Positions 34,061 to 43,908 of a DNA stretch of 55,680 nt are shown in pieces. Each line of letters begins with the position of its first letter. The stretch's first letter is position 1. The notes beneath the pieces are model-generated. The model was not told the origin of the DNA, did no database searches, and was given only the letters and a program-made list of their open reading frames with translations. This DNA is from Ceraceosorus guamensis (lineage: Eukaryota; Basidiomycota; Exobasidiomycetes; Ceraceosorales; Ceraceosoraceae): contig NW_020290092.1 of NCBI RefSeq assembly GCF_003144195.1, forward strand, positions 1-55,680, in the 5' to 3' direction. Position numbers and translations under genes: made by a program.

Positions 34061-34494
34061 ATGTCCGCTCCGAGCAACCCAGCGGATGCATCCGCAGGCT
34101 CGAACAACGTATCCTTGCCCGGTGCCGCGCGAGCGACGGACGAGTTCACAGAGACGGTGGCGTGGGGCGCCACGACCGAAGTATCTGCAGAGGAGATCGT
34201 AGAGAAGAGCAGACTGGTGCGCGAGATCCAGAATCAGCAGAGCAGTCTAAAGGGTGAGTCGTGTGAGCGAGCAAGCGAGAGGCCAACACGTGGCGTCCAC
34301 ATGCTGCTACATCGTCCCACATGCACTGACAGCGATCGCGTCGGTACTGCTTCTTCTTGTGCTTTGCCCTGCGCACAGCCCTGCTGGCGCGAGTGATGGC
34401 TGTCAAGGCGGACTGCACCAAAGCGGAAGCGGACAACGAGATGCTGCAAACGTACATCGATAGCGTCACAAAGAGTCTGGCTGCCAGGAGTTGA
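34061..34494 (+). CDS. Short coiled-coil protein (SCOC/Slo1-like, DUF2205)
   Basis: Two exons (34061 to 34253, 34379 to 34494) give 102 residues. The first 45 are hydrophilic; the rest is a continuous coiled coil: EEIVEKSRLVREIQNQQSSL, then RVMAVKADCTKAEADNEMLQ and YIDSVTKSLAAR. Length, late coiled coil and the NEMLQxYID wording match SCOC-family proteins. Human SCOC binds Arl1 and yeast Slo1 binds Arl3, so a Golgi role next to Arf-like GTPases is likely. The GTGAGT donor splits a codon after the first base and CACAG restores it. A GTPase of the matching Arl3 type lies 12 kb to the left. Confidence 0.85.
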
Positions 34495-35257
34495 TGGGCC
34501 ACGTGTCTGGAGCCCTGCGCTGGCACAAAGGCAACGCGAACTGGGCACACTGGTCTTTTGGTCGGATCAGCACAGGTTCTTGAAGAGCGCTGCGCCACTT
34601 CAATAGCATTCACTCAAGCCCCACCTGGCGCGCTTTAGCACGCAAGCACAGGTGCGCATGGCGAACCAAGTAGCCCACCATGGCGCGTCGAAGAGTTCAG
34701 GGACGCGCCATGATCTTTGCCAGTATCATGGGAATTGAATTCTCGAGAAGCCACCACGCGGACGCAACCGTGCATTCATGCCGGAGGATTGACTCGGTCG
34801 AACGTCAGGCGCATACATCCATCTCCGGCAGAAGGGCAAGCATCGGGGCACATATCGTACTCTGCCTGCACAATTGTACTCCACCAGACTTGGGTTCAGC
34901 GCAAAGGTGTGTCACGCACCTTGACGGGGTGGTCATCACGTCGTAGCGGAGCGAGAAGTGGACTCGACGATGGCGTGGTGGATCGATCGCCTCTTCTCGA
35001 GCCAAGCAGCCAATCTTCCCGGGGCGCACAATTTGGTGGTCAATTGGCACTCAATGTGAACAAGACATGCAGCACATCGACGATACGCGATACAAACGTC
35101 CATTCATTGTGCGCGTTGTGATGATTTGGATACAGCGTCCGTAACAATCGGGAACCCGCCAAATTAGGACTCCAGAATGTCTGACTGAGCAGAGCAGATC
35201 TTCTTGCTCGTGCCGCAAGTTCGGATGTCGTCGCGGTGCGACAGCCTCGGCGCCACC
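34495..35257. other. Convergent spacer
   Basis: The 763 bases between two 3' ends show no repeat, gene or RNA that I can support. Confidence 0.5.
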
Positions 35258-36040
35258 TCAAGGGGGAGGGCGAGAGGGATTCTTTGGGTTGGAGAGGATG
35301 AGGTCGTAGTATTGGGTGGCATCGTCGGACCTCTGGTTCGTAGCGATGAACTGCAGCTCCTTGTGCTTGGTCTGGCTGATGACGACGTCTGTGGTGAGGG
35401 ACGTTTCGAGGAACATTCTAGCATCGCTAGCAGCGATGGTGTTGTAGAACCAGAGATTTTCTGCCGTTTCGGTGGTGCAGTATGCATCCAGCACGCTGTT
35501 GTGCGTGCCTGGAGCATTGTTCGTGCTCTCCAGCGACAAACAGTGCTGCGTTGCTCCGGCTGGACGAACCAATCCGTAGCCGGTCACTGGACGTCCCGAA
35601 GTGGGAGGCTTGTAGTCGGCTGGAGGAGGACGCGAAACGTCGGTGCAGTTGTAAAAGATGAATTGCTGCGGCTTCAGAGGTTGCCCATTATCGTCCAGCG
35701 TGACGATCAGCGAGGACTGTTGGCCATCTGGACCGGCGTGCTTGACTCCAGGCACGATACCAGCCCAGATGACGGGCGTGGATCCGCCAGCGCCGCGAGG
35801 ACGCAGGCCCTGTGGTGGGAAGATGTGAAATGAGGAGAGGGGAAACGAGTTAGTTGGATGTTCGCATCATTGCGTCATTGCGCACCTCCACCATACACTC
35901 ACGAGTGCGGCGTTGGCGTACTGCTCGCAGTTTGCAACGTCCCTCTGTACCAAAGGAGCTCTATTGGCTGGCGAAGCGCTGACTGCCGAAGCAGCAAAGA
36001 CGCCCACGAGAGCAGCGGAGAGGAGCTTGTAAGAGAACAT
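35258..36040 (-). CDS. Predicted secreted protein, possible ricin-type beta-trefoil
   Basis: Two exons (36040 to 35903, 35809 to 35258) give 229 residues. The N-terminus MFSYKLLSAALVGVFAASAV is a clear signal peptide, with cleavage likely after about residue 22. A pro-region ending in VQRD could be trimmed by a Kex2-like protease. The mature part has few Cys. The text TQHCLSLES, then HNSVLDAYC and AENLWFYN resembles the CxxL...V.xxxC...Q/NxWxF pattern of ricin-B type lectin repeats, but only one unit is convincing. A TATAAAGG box (36133 to 36126) stands 86 bases before the ATG. No membrane helix or anchor follows. It could be a cell-wall lectin, an effector, or a structural protein; function not assigned. 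Confidence 0.7.
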
Positions 36041-37444
36041 GACGGATACTTTCGGGCGCACGGAGAGCTCGAGAAGGAGATGCTTGGATAGGATATGGGC
36101 AGGTGGCGGTCTGGGGCGACCCCTACCTTTATACCCCCTTTGAGGATGCCATGCGTGCGTGCCCTCGATCAGAGCGGCGACGATCGGTTCATCGGTGTTC
36201 GGAAGCAATTAGGCACGGATCTTCTCGCGGCGGCGGCGAAACGTGATGTGAGGAGGCCTACCGGTGCCGGTACTGGCACAGCATCAATCCTGAGCGATTC
36301 CTCTTGAGATCATGCAGCACCAGCCCTTCAAGGCACAAGAGGCGCTGGATTGCAGTCTGCAATCGCTCGCCGGCGGTCCGGTCCGGTCTCTCGATCAGCA
36401 ACGCAACATCACAAATGACTTTTGTCGCCCCCGCCGGTCCTTCGGCGTCTACCACGTCAGGCTCGCACGTACGGCGGGCCGTGTCTTGTGTACTTAATTG
36501 ACGACGGCTCGTTCCTGATCGCTGATGTCCGACGCGATACCCCGCTCCTCTTCTATCAAGCTAGCTCTCTTGCTCGGTCTCAGTCCATCGCTCAGGGTTA
36601 GGTGGTGGCAGTGTCAGGCGTGAGGCCCAGCTGAAGGACACGAATGTGGGTCCTTCCTTATTATTATGCGGCCTAGCTGTCTAGGCACTATAGCGCGAGT
36701 GCGGCTGCAACGGCGCGCCCAAGTCTCATGGCGCGGCGCAGCAGGAGGCCTCACGAGCGATCGTGCATCGCATCGATCGGTTACCGGTAGCTCTTCCCCT
36801 TCCGAATGCAGCATATATGCGTAACGGGCGCCGCGATACCGCCGGCGGAAGCTTTGACCGATGATGCCCGTGCAGCGGCATCAACACTCACGACTTCCTC
36901 GGAACTTCATCAACGTGACGTGACGTGGGATTGTGGGTGTGCGATTCCAGTGCCGATTCGATTCGTGGTCATGATCCACGATTGTGCTCAAGCCATGTGC
37001 AAGCTTGGGCTCCAGAACAGCAGACTGTCGATGGCGCTCGTCGTGATTGGCTCGAGCCCCCGTGTTACGCATGGGGCGTACGTCGGAAGCCAGAGACGCT
37101 TGGTTCTGTCATGCCCGCTTTTAGCTACAAATCCTCCCACACATTTCGAGATACAATCACGCGGGTACGATTCGGCCCAGTCAAGCAGAGCGAGCAGCTC
37201 AAAGGGGTCCAAGGCACCCAGACTCGCCGCAACACAAGTGGCATGAAATGACGCGGATTTTGCAATCTTGGCGCTCGACGGACGGCAAAGACGAGGGAGG
37301 AGGGGGAGGGAACAAGCTGTTTTGCATTGCGACTGGCCGACTGGTCGGGGCACAGATGTGCCACTACGGAGACGATTGCGCTCCCATGCTCCCCTGACGC
37401 TGCTGATCTGTGCCCTCTTGTCTCAGGTAGGACAGCAGCCTGGG
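36041..37444. other. 1.4-kb spacer between the two secreted-protein genes
   Basis: Besides the TATA box there is TTCGTGGTCATGATCCACGA near 36962, an imperfect inverted repeat of the recurring motif. Open frames are short and unconvincing. Confidence 0.5.
36126..36133 (-). promoter_or_regulatory. TATA box of the secreted beta-trefoil-like gene
   Basis: TATAAAGG on the minus strand lies 86 bases before the start codon, an expected spacing for a short leader. Confidence 0.55.
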
Positions 37445-39673
37445 CTATTTCGAAGAGCCCCCTTCCGAGGAGGCGGGGGAACCCCCGATGGTGTCGCTCG
37501 ACTTGGATGTGTCGCTCGATTGGCTTGCATCCCTCTTCAATCTGGCTTCGATTTCAGCGTTGACATGGCTCACGTCTTCGCCCTTGAGTGCGCCAACCAC
37601 TCGAAGCTTGTACAAGTCAAAGGTCGCGACATCCGACAAGACCTTGGGTATAGAGCTCGCTGGAGACTTTGGAGGATGCGCCTCGCTCAAAGTGGGGTCT
37701 TGCTTTCCCAACATGGCGAGCAGCGGTTTGCGAACTTGCCAAGGCATGGCAGCTAATCCGTACTGTTTTGCCAACGAAACGAGCTGCGCATCGATTTTAG
37801 AAGTGTCGCGACCAGCACGGATGGCTGCGTATCTTTCTCTTTCCAGCTTGACCGCACCGGTATTGTCGTGTGGCTTGAGCGGTAGACCCGCAGTCTCTCG
37901 CTGCTCCTTTCTACGTTTGAAAGACTGGTACGCTTTCAGGTTTGGAGGCGCCTTGCCACGTCCCAACTTTTGCGCCTTGACATCCAACGCGCGCGAGTAT
38001 CTGTCGCGTGCTTCCGCACTTTCTGCATCAGCGCGACCCCTGTAGAGCTCCTCGAATGTCGAATTGGCCAAGCCCGCTGTCCGCGGCGACATTGGCTTGT
38101 CCATCTGCTCTAGGTCGGGATCTGAAATCACTGCCGCTTTGCGCTTCAGTCTGTAATAGGTCGTTCTGGAGCTTGGCGTCTGCATGTTCTTCGCCTTGGC
38201 CAGCGCTTCGATCTTTGCCTCCACTTCCGCGGTATCCTTGCCATCTCTCTTTAGATGACTCCTCTCGGCAAAGAGGGCGGACATGTTTTGGCCAGCTCTG
38301 GCTGTCCTCAGGACGAAGGGACCAGATTTGCTCGCCGGAGAGGAAGGTGCACTATCTGTACTGCTGGGTGTGCGTGCCTGTTCAGCGGAAGGAGTACGAG
38401 GTTCCACAGTCGCTTCCGCAATGTCGTTTGAAGCGGCGGGCGCGCTGTGATGCGGTAAGTTTTCGGGACGTGGCGGGCGTCCCAATCGTGGCAGCGTGCC
38501 GAGCAAGGACTTGGATCTAGACGCGCCCCTCTGAGTCTTGAGCATGTAGTGCATGACTCTGTAATGTTCGGGTGTCTGCGGTATGTCCGGCAGGCCCAGC
38601 GCTCTTGTTTTCTCCGCGATGGCATTGTCCAGCAATGGGGCATGCTCCGGCTTTACTTTCCATTTTTGTCTCATCAAGACGTCGAGACGTGTGCGTTGGT
38701 AATTCTGCGGATCGATGTGTTCGTGAGCTGCGGGAACTTTGTAAGATGCTCGCGCCTTGCTGGTCAGCTGCCTCAGTCTCTCAACCTCATCTGCTGGGGC
38801 CCCTGCCAATCTCGCGGCTCTCAATCTATTTTCCAACGTCCGAGCAGATGCAACTTCGATCTCGACTGGACGTCTGCCCCTTCCGCCTTTGACTTTTGGG
38901 TCTGCGTCTCGCGAACCACTCGGCGAAGTGCTTTCTGAGGTGGCCGCTTTTGGCCCGGACTTCGAGATCGAGCTATGATCATTGTCCGAGGAACCAGAAT
39001 TAGGGGACTCTGTAATATGCGCGTCTGAGTGGAGGTTCCCATAACGATGGGCAGGCGTGCTTGGTCGCAAGGGCGTCCGTGCGAAGGGACTGATGGAGTG
39101 CTCTGTGTCGAGATGAGGCCCATGGAATGCATCGCGGAAATGCGCAGGCGAATTCGGCCGTGAAGGCGTCCGCAGCAAGGAATTGGCAAATTGATGCGCA
39201 TCCGCATCCGAGTCGTAGAGCGCGTCATTGTGATGAGAAGGCGTGCTTGGGCGAGAAGGTGTCCGCAGCAAAGAGTTCACAAAGTGATCCTCGTTGAAGT
39301 GTGTGGGTGACGAGGGGCGCGACAGATTGTTGCCGGATCGATCGTGTGCAGGTGATCCGAACATCGACCGTAGCAGGGACCAATCGTGATCAGCCAGGCC
39401 ATGTAGCGTGGTTTCAGAAGACCCCACATCCACGTGATTGGCATGGACTATGCCTGTCTGCGGAGCGTGACCGCCAAGGCGACCTGTCGCATCGCTGCCT
39501 GTGGCGTGAATGCCGGTTCCAGATGAATACTGGTGAAACATCTCCTTTGACGTTCCCGCCTCCGCGACCATTGGCTCCAGTGTTGGAGGAATGCCGCGTC
39601 GATCCCATTTTGCCTGTTGTCCGTCTGATGCGAGAACGATTGGGACAAGGGTCAGGAGCAACGTCCAGCGCAT
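37445..39673 (-). CDS. Predicted secreted protein with two sets of internal repeats
   Basis: A single exon gives 742 residues from the ATG at 39673; a longer form from 39778 would add 35 residues but bury the signal peptide. MRWTLLLTLVPIVLAS is a good signal peptide, and KWDRRG at about 23-28 may be a Kex2 site. Residues about 96 to 219 hold four units of about 30 residues with the core SLLRTPSRPSTPxH. Residues about 278 to 716 hold six degenerate units of about 45 to 52 residues, each a charged helix, then a LAKxxGL-like turn and often a P....Y..xKRK end (for example IEALAKAKNMQTP with YYRLKRK, and LVSLAKQYGLAAMP). Linkers and tail are Ser/Pro-rich. No Cys-rich motif, anchor or enzyme domain is seen. 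I recognise no family. A TATATTT box (39836 to 39830) precedes it. An effector or wall protein is a guess. Confidence 0.65.
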   Translation of the reverse strand: MRWTLLLTLVPIVLASDGQQAKWDRRGIPPTLEPMVAEAGTSKEMFHQYSSGTGIHATGSDATGRLGGHAPQTGIVHANHVDVGSSETTLHGLADHDWSLLRSMFGSPAHDRSGNNLSRPSSPTHFNEDHFVNSLLRTPSRPSTPSHHNDALYDSDADAHQFANSLLRTPSRPNSPAHFRDAFHGPHLDTEHSISPFARTPLRPSTPAHRYGNLHSDAHITESPNSGSSDNDHSSISKSGPKAATSESTSPSGSRDADPKVKGGRGRRPVEIEVASARTLENRLRAARLAGAPADEVERLRQLTSKARASYKVPAAHEHIDPQNYQRTRLDVLMRQKWKVKPEHAPLLDNAIAEKTRALGLPDIPQTPEHYRVMHYMLKTQRGASRSKSLLGTLPRLGRPPRPENLPHHSAPAASNDIAEATVEPRTPSAEQARTPSSTDSAPSSPASKSGPFVLRTARAGQNMSALFAERSHLKRDGKDTAEVEAKIEALAKAKNMQTPSSRTTYYRLKRKAAVISDPDLEQMDKPMSPRTAGLANSTFEELYRGRADAESAEARDRYSRALDVKAQKLGRGKAPPNLKAYQSFKRRKEQRETAGLPLKPHDNTGAVKLERERYAAIRAGRDTSKIDAQLVSLAKQYGLAAMPWQVRKPLLAMLGKQDPTLSEAHPPKSPASSIPKVLSDVATFDLYKLRVVGALKGEDVSHVNAEIEARLKRDASQSSDTSKSSDTIGGSPASSEGGSSK

Positions 39674-40677
39674 CGTGCAGCTCGTCGAGCTGCGAGCGGT
39701 GAAGGGTCTCGATCGCAGGGGTATCTTCAAAACCAAATCTAAGCTGTCCTGCAGGCGAAAGAGACAACATGTTCGCATTGAAAGCTGAGAGTGAGGATGT
39801 GAGCTATCGAAGCTTGACAGGGGACCCCGAAATATATGTGCTCGTCGATGGTCCCAAGACCATCGCCACCGTCGCAAGCCATGGCGGTATAGAAAAAGGC
39901 GCAATGCTGCCTTATCGACATGAGCCTACGAATTGATGAAGATACGCTGTGCTGTAGACGTCAGCAGCGAGCCAGGAGAGCGGAACGTGGTCCAGCCAGC
40001 GCGTGGCCGCCACTTGCACAACGCCTCGCGATAAGCCGGCTCGAAGCGGTAGGCAAGGCTTACAAGCGCGCAAGATGGGCGGATTGATTGGCGGGCAAGA
40101 CGCAGCGCAATCGGTCAACGTCGGATCCGTCGCTGGCGTCCTTTGCGGGGATCCATGCCGAAATGTACGGCCGACGCTGTTCCAGGATTTGCGTGCTCCG
40201 ACCGTTCTTGTTGAAGCTATTGCATCATGCATCGCACACAGTCGTGTGCGAGCGCCTTGACGTGATCCTTCTCTCAGCAACCCAAATTACAATCTCGAAT
40301 GCTAGCATTCCTGCCACCAACACCGTGTTGCGGAGCGATTGATGCATGACGCCACGCAGACGCTGGCCCTCCACGACGCGGCGCCACGCAGATAGCAATC
40401 GAAGCAGGTGCAATTGAAGGCGGTAGAGTAATGCTGAATGGGGTTTCGTGAAGCCAAATGGTTGATGAGTGAAAGGACCTTTGACGTGCTCGGCCTCAGC
40501 TTTAAACCTCGGTCCATGCTCGGTGAACAAGGCACGCTCGCCATATCACGATTCAGGAGGATGCAACGGATCGCGTAATCGATACGCGTCTTGCTCTCGA
40601 TCAACGGTCGAATGTCCATCTTGGTCGCGAAATGTGGCGACGATGCGCCACACCGGTGTGCTGATAACGAGACAAAT
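39674..40677. other. Spacer upstream of the repeat-protein gene
   Basis: About 1 kb. It holds the TATA-like box and a perfect 14-base palindrome GAATGCTAGCATTC at 40297 to 40310. No gene is supported. Confidence 0.5.
39830..39836 (-). promoter_or_regulatory. Candidate TATA box of the repeat-built secreted protein
   Basis: TATATTT on the minus strand lies about 160 bases before the ATG at 39673 and about 55 bases before the alternative ATG at 39778. Confidence 0.4.
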
Positions 40678-40964
40678 CTAGAAGCGAAACACCTGCAGCG
40701 TACCGGATCGCTTGGATGCGAGCGTCACCTTAGCGCTTGCACCAGTTTCCTCGGAAGCCGCTTGACTCTCAGCCGTTCCCTTCTTGAGCTGCCCTCCGAT
40801 CTCTTCTCGTTGAGCATTGGGTCCGTGCTATCAGCATCTCGCGAGCTTCACGCAACCTTCGTCGTGGACCTATCGCCCTGCACACATTCATCTTGCAAAA
40901 ATGAGTAGTTGGGCTAGACTTGTACCTTTTGATACCCTGTCTGTCTCCGTGCGTAAATCCGCAT
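40678..40964 (-). CDS. Candidate small gene of 62 residues
   Basis: A minus-strand frame ends at 40678 with a protein-like text: AQREEIGGQLKKGTAESQ, then KVTLASKRSGTLQVFRF. A TAG acceptor at 40829/40828 and a GTACAAG donor about 97 bases upstream, both in phase, join it to MRIYARRQTGYQK from the ATG at 40964, giving 62 residues. Both exons are short, so no long open frame marks the gene. It would be divergent from mitochondrial bS16. I recognise no family; the upstream exon is less certain than the C-terminal one, and chance cannot be excluded. Confidence 0.35.
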
Positions 40965-41451
40965 TGGTGATTCAATTGCGATTCAGATTCATATTTGGCC
41001 CTGTTATGTATCGTGACAGCCGCGCCGTCGATGTAGCGTGTGCGCGGTGCCCACCAGTCGCGCACGCGCCATTTGCCACGTGGCGCCGTGTGAGCTGCCC
41101 GCCCAGCAGGTGCTTCGCGCGCTCTTCCTGCTCAAAATCTGGTGATGCAACAAACGCATACAGCATGCGCCGCGCGGTTCACGAGCACAGCTCATCCAGC
41201 GGCACTTCGCACATTGCACCCGTGACTTTTGACTCGACACTCACACTTTGACTCACATCCCCGTTTGACACTCACGACTCCAGTGACCAGATCAGACCAC
41301 CGTCGCTGACCTGGCCAACTCTCCGCACCGGAACTCTGATCCGCGAAACCTGCCTCTCTGTCGACTGCCAGCTCCTCCTAATCGCTTCCTCTTGGCAGCC
41401 TAGCGGAAGCGCGCGCAGACTAATTTCAAGCATCTCTCAACACACACCACG
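40965..41451. other. Upstream region of the mitochondrial bS16 gene
   Basis: The 487-base stretch has a series of GTGACT/TTGACTC units between about 41220 and 41290, followed by a pyrimidine-rich leader. No gene is supported. Confidence 0.5.
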
Positions 41452-42416
41452 ATGGTAGTCCGATTACGCTTATCACGGCAAGGGCCAAAGAACAGCCCCT
41501 TCTACCACTTGGTGGCCATCCGCGATTCTGCTCGTCGCGATGCTCGCCCCATCGAGAAGCTAGGAGAGTACGATCCGGTTCCCAAGGTGGTGGCTAATCC
41601 AGCAACCGGCTCGCGCAGCAGCTTTTCTGAGAGAGCCAGCGGAACTCTGCATCCAGCACAAGATAGACGTACTGGTCTCTTCACCAGTGGTATCGCTTCT
41701 GCTCGCAATCCCAGATTGGAGAAGAGAGTAGAGTGGAATAGGCAGAGGATCGCTTACTGGCTGCAAGTGGGCGCTCAACCTACCGACGTGGTAGCCAGGC
41801 TGCTGTACAGGGTGAGTAAATGCGCGTATGAGAGAGTGCAATCTTTGAACATGTGGCTCATCTTTGCACAATCGCTCTCATACCCAAGGCCGGAGTGATA
41901 GATGAGCACGGAAGGGTGCAGCGGGACAGCCAACCCGAGGCAGGAGGGCAACGGATCAGCGAGGCGGAAGCATCTTCAAGTCAACAAGTCGAGCAGCTCG
42001 AAATTGAAGCGCAGTCTGTTCGGGCAAGCAGCGCTCCCGAGGTGAGGGACAAGCTCCCAGCCATCCTGCAACTCATTGCCGAGTCGAAGCAGCGAGCTGC
42101 AGAGAGCGCAGAGGCGGCCAAACGCGGAGAGGCGATGACGTCTTCGTCGCCATCAGAGCTTCTTCCACCATCTCAGCTCTCCTCGGAGGAGCTTGAGCAG
42201 CAGCCGCCACATCTTTTCAGACCTGATCAGAGGCTTCGCGACGCCGAGAGGAGACGTGAGGGCGATGAGCAGCCGCAACGTCTCGGTCGCGCCCCGCTGA
42301 GACTTTCGCAACTCGGCGTGCTCAAGAGGAACAAGGGCAGGGGCACACCGCCCCATCGACCTCAACTTCCACCGAAGAAAGCGAGGCCCGAATTAGAGGC
42401 AAACGAGTCAAGCTAG
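41452..42416 (+). CDS. MRPS16: Mitochondrial small-subunit ribosomal protein bS16m
   Basis: bS16 is an early-assembly protein of the small ribosomal subunit. Two exons (41452 to 41811, 41889 to 42416) give 295 residues, while bacterial bS16 is about 80 to 90 and fungal bS16m usually a little over 100. The N-terminal core is standard: VVRLRLSRQGPKNSPFYHLV, RRDARPIEKLGEYDPVP and RIAYWLQVGAQPTDVVARLL. An insert rich in Ser and Arg sits after the VP. The whole second exon is an unusual extension rich in Glu, Gln, Ser and Arg with a coiled-coil-like part (LPAILQLIAESKQRAAESAE) and a basic end (LKRNKGRGTPPHRPQ). The start has no long presequence; this protein often uses internal targeting. Confidence 0.9.
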
Positions 42417-42631
42417 CATCAATCAACCGCAATGCATATGCTTCAGAGCGCGACAAATGTGGCTGATCGTTGAGCAGGAAGAGCCCTACTTTGAAAGTGC
42501 ATGTATGCATGCGCGGGTGTGCAAACGTGTCGCCTCATACGTCTGGCATGTTGTGAGGCGCTCACTTGCTGCCAACGCCGTCGCCAGTCTGGGGGCAAGC
42601 TATACGCATTGCAGAAGGGATCAATCACCTG

Positions 42632-43075
42632 CTAGGCGAGCATTCGCGCCCATGTCTGACACTCACCCTTGTCAGCAAGCTCGGCGGCCGTACCAGTCAC
42701 GCCACCTTGAGCCTTGGCATCGGGACCTGACTGAGCAGCTTGCTTGATCTCTTGAGTAGCGGCCGCTTTCGTGTCTGCACCGGATTGCTGCCACGCTTCG
42801 CTGCCAGTCGCATTGCCGATCGCTTCCTGCCGGGCGAGCGGGCGCGCAACGAGCGAGATGGGCAGGGGGCAGCGTGTCAGACCAGGTCGACGCGATGGCA
42901 CGGCTTGGAGTCGCGCCTCGTCGACGACCGGTGCGCGACATGCAGCGCTGGGGCGCTTCATCGAGAACGCCGCGCTGGGCTAGGCGAAAAAACTCACTGA
43001 GGCGGCACCTTGGGCTAGCTTGGCGTGTCCAGCAGCTACACCAGCAGCAGAAGAGAGAGCAGATTGATCGGACAT
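42632..43075 (-). CDS. Hmp1-like (CsbD-type) cruciform/mismatch DNA-binding protein, 3' end uncertain
   Basis: Hmp1 of Ustilago maydis is a small protein reported to bind mismatched and cruciform DNA; relatives have CsbD-like repeats. Exon 1 (43075 to 42998) codes MSDQSALSSAAGVAAGHAK and exon 2 starts at 42826 with EAIGNATGSEAWQQSGADTK, the family hallmark, then EIKQAAQSGPDAKAQGGVTG. After ELADKG (42667) a GTGAGT occurs. Without splicing the frame runs to a TAG at 42632. With splicing, a 38-base intron would give the end KGD, or a 78-base intron would add about 48 residues ending at 42443. The small acidic Ala/Gly/Gln-rich composition fits the family whichever end is true. Confidence 0.65.
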
Positions 43076-43908
43076 TTTGCGCGCGTTTGTTGTGGATGAA
43101 GTGTTGAAGCGTCTGAGTGAGTTGGGGAGTATTGACGCTCTTTGCATACCGTTTTTTTAAACTTTGGGGGTGGTGGTGGTGACGGGTGAACAAGTAGAGG
43201 ATGCAGGGTCTGCACGGGGCTGGGAATGAAGGATGAGAATGCACTCATCTCCACACGAAGCATCGGGTGAGAGGAGCTCTCTGCTACGCGTCATGTAGCT
43301 TAGTCAAGCCCTGCTGCATGCATGCAGCTGGTGATCGGTCGTCTGGCTCGCGTCAGAGGCACCGCGTATACACGGCTAGATGCCCCGCCTCATGGCCTGA
43401 GCAAACATCGTGGATAGGTGTACAACCACCGCATGTCAAACCGAGAGTCAATGTGGTGAGTCCGTGGTCCATCTCGTCTCGCTACTTGCGACTCGGACCA
43501 TCAACGCACCGCCGCAGATCTGCGCCTCATTGCTCCAAGGCCAAGGCAGGACTCTTCAGAGTCGAATCTCGGAGTGCGTTCCATGACTTGACTCGAGCGG
43601 CAAGTCAGAATGGGAAGGGGGAAGTTGTGAAACATATCGCCTAATCGCAATCATGGTGTCAACACCAAGCCATCGATCGCGGAGCTCGTGTCTCTGAAAG
43701 CGACCTACCAGCTGGATAGAGTGCACATCATCCATCCGTTATCGCACTAGGTCTTGGTCGCAGCACAGGAAAAGGCCACGCTTCGTCCTCGCGTTCGCAC
43801 TGCCCATTTCGTCGCTCAGCTGGCATGACGAGTGATTACGCTGTGCTTGGAATAAGAATTACGGTGGGTGACTCTTGCATTCACAAGCCTCAAGACGATG
43901 CGCTCTGG
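43076..43908. other. Spacer between VPS51 and the Hmp1-like gene
   Basis: The 833 bases show a GGTGGTGGTGGTG run near 43170 and no gene that I can support. Confidence 0.5.
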
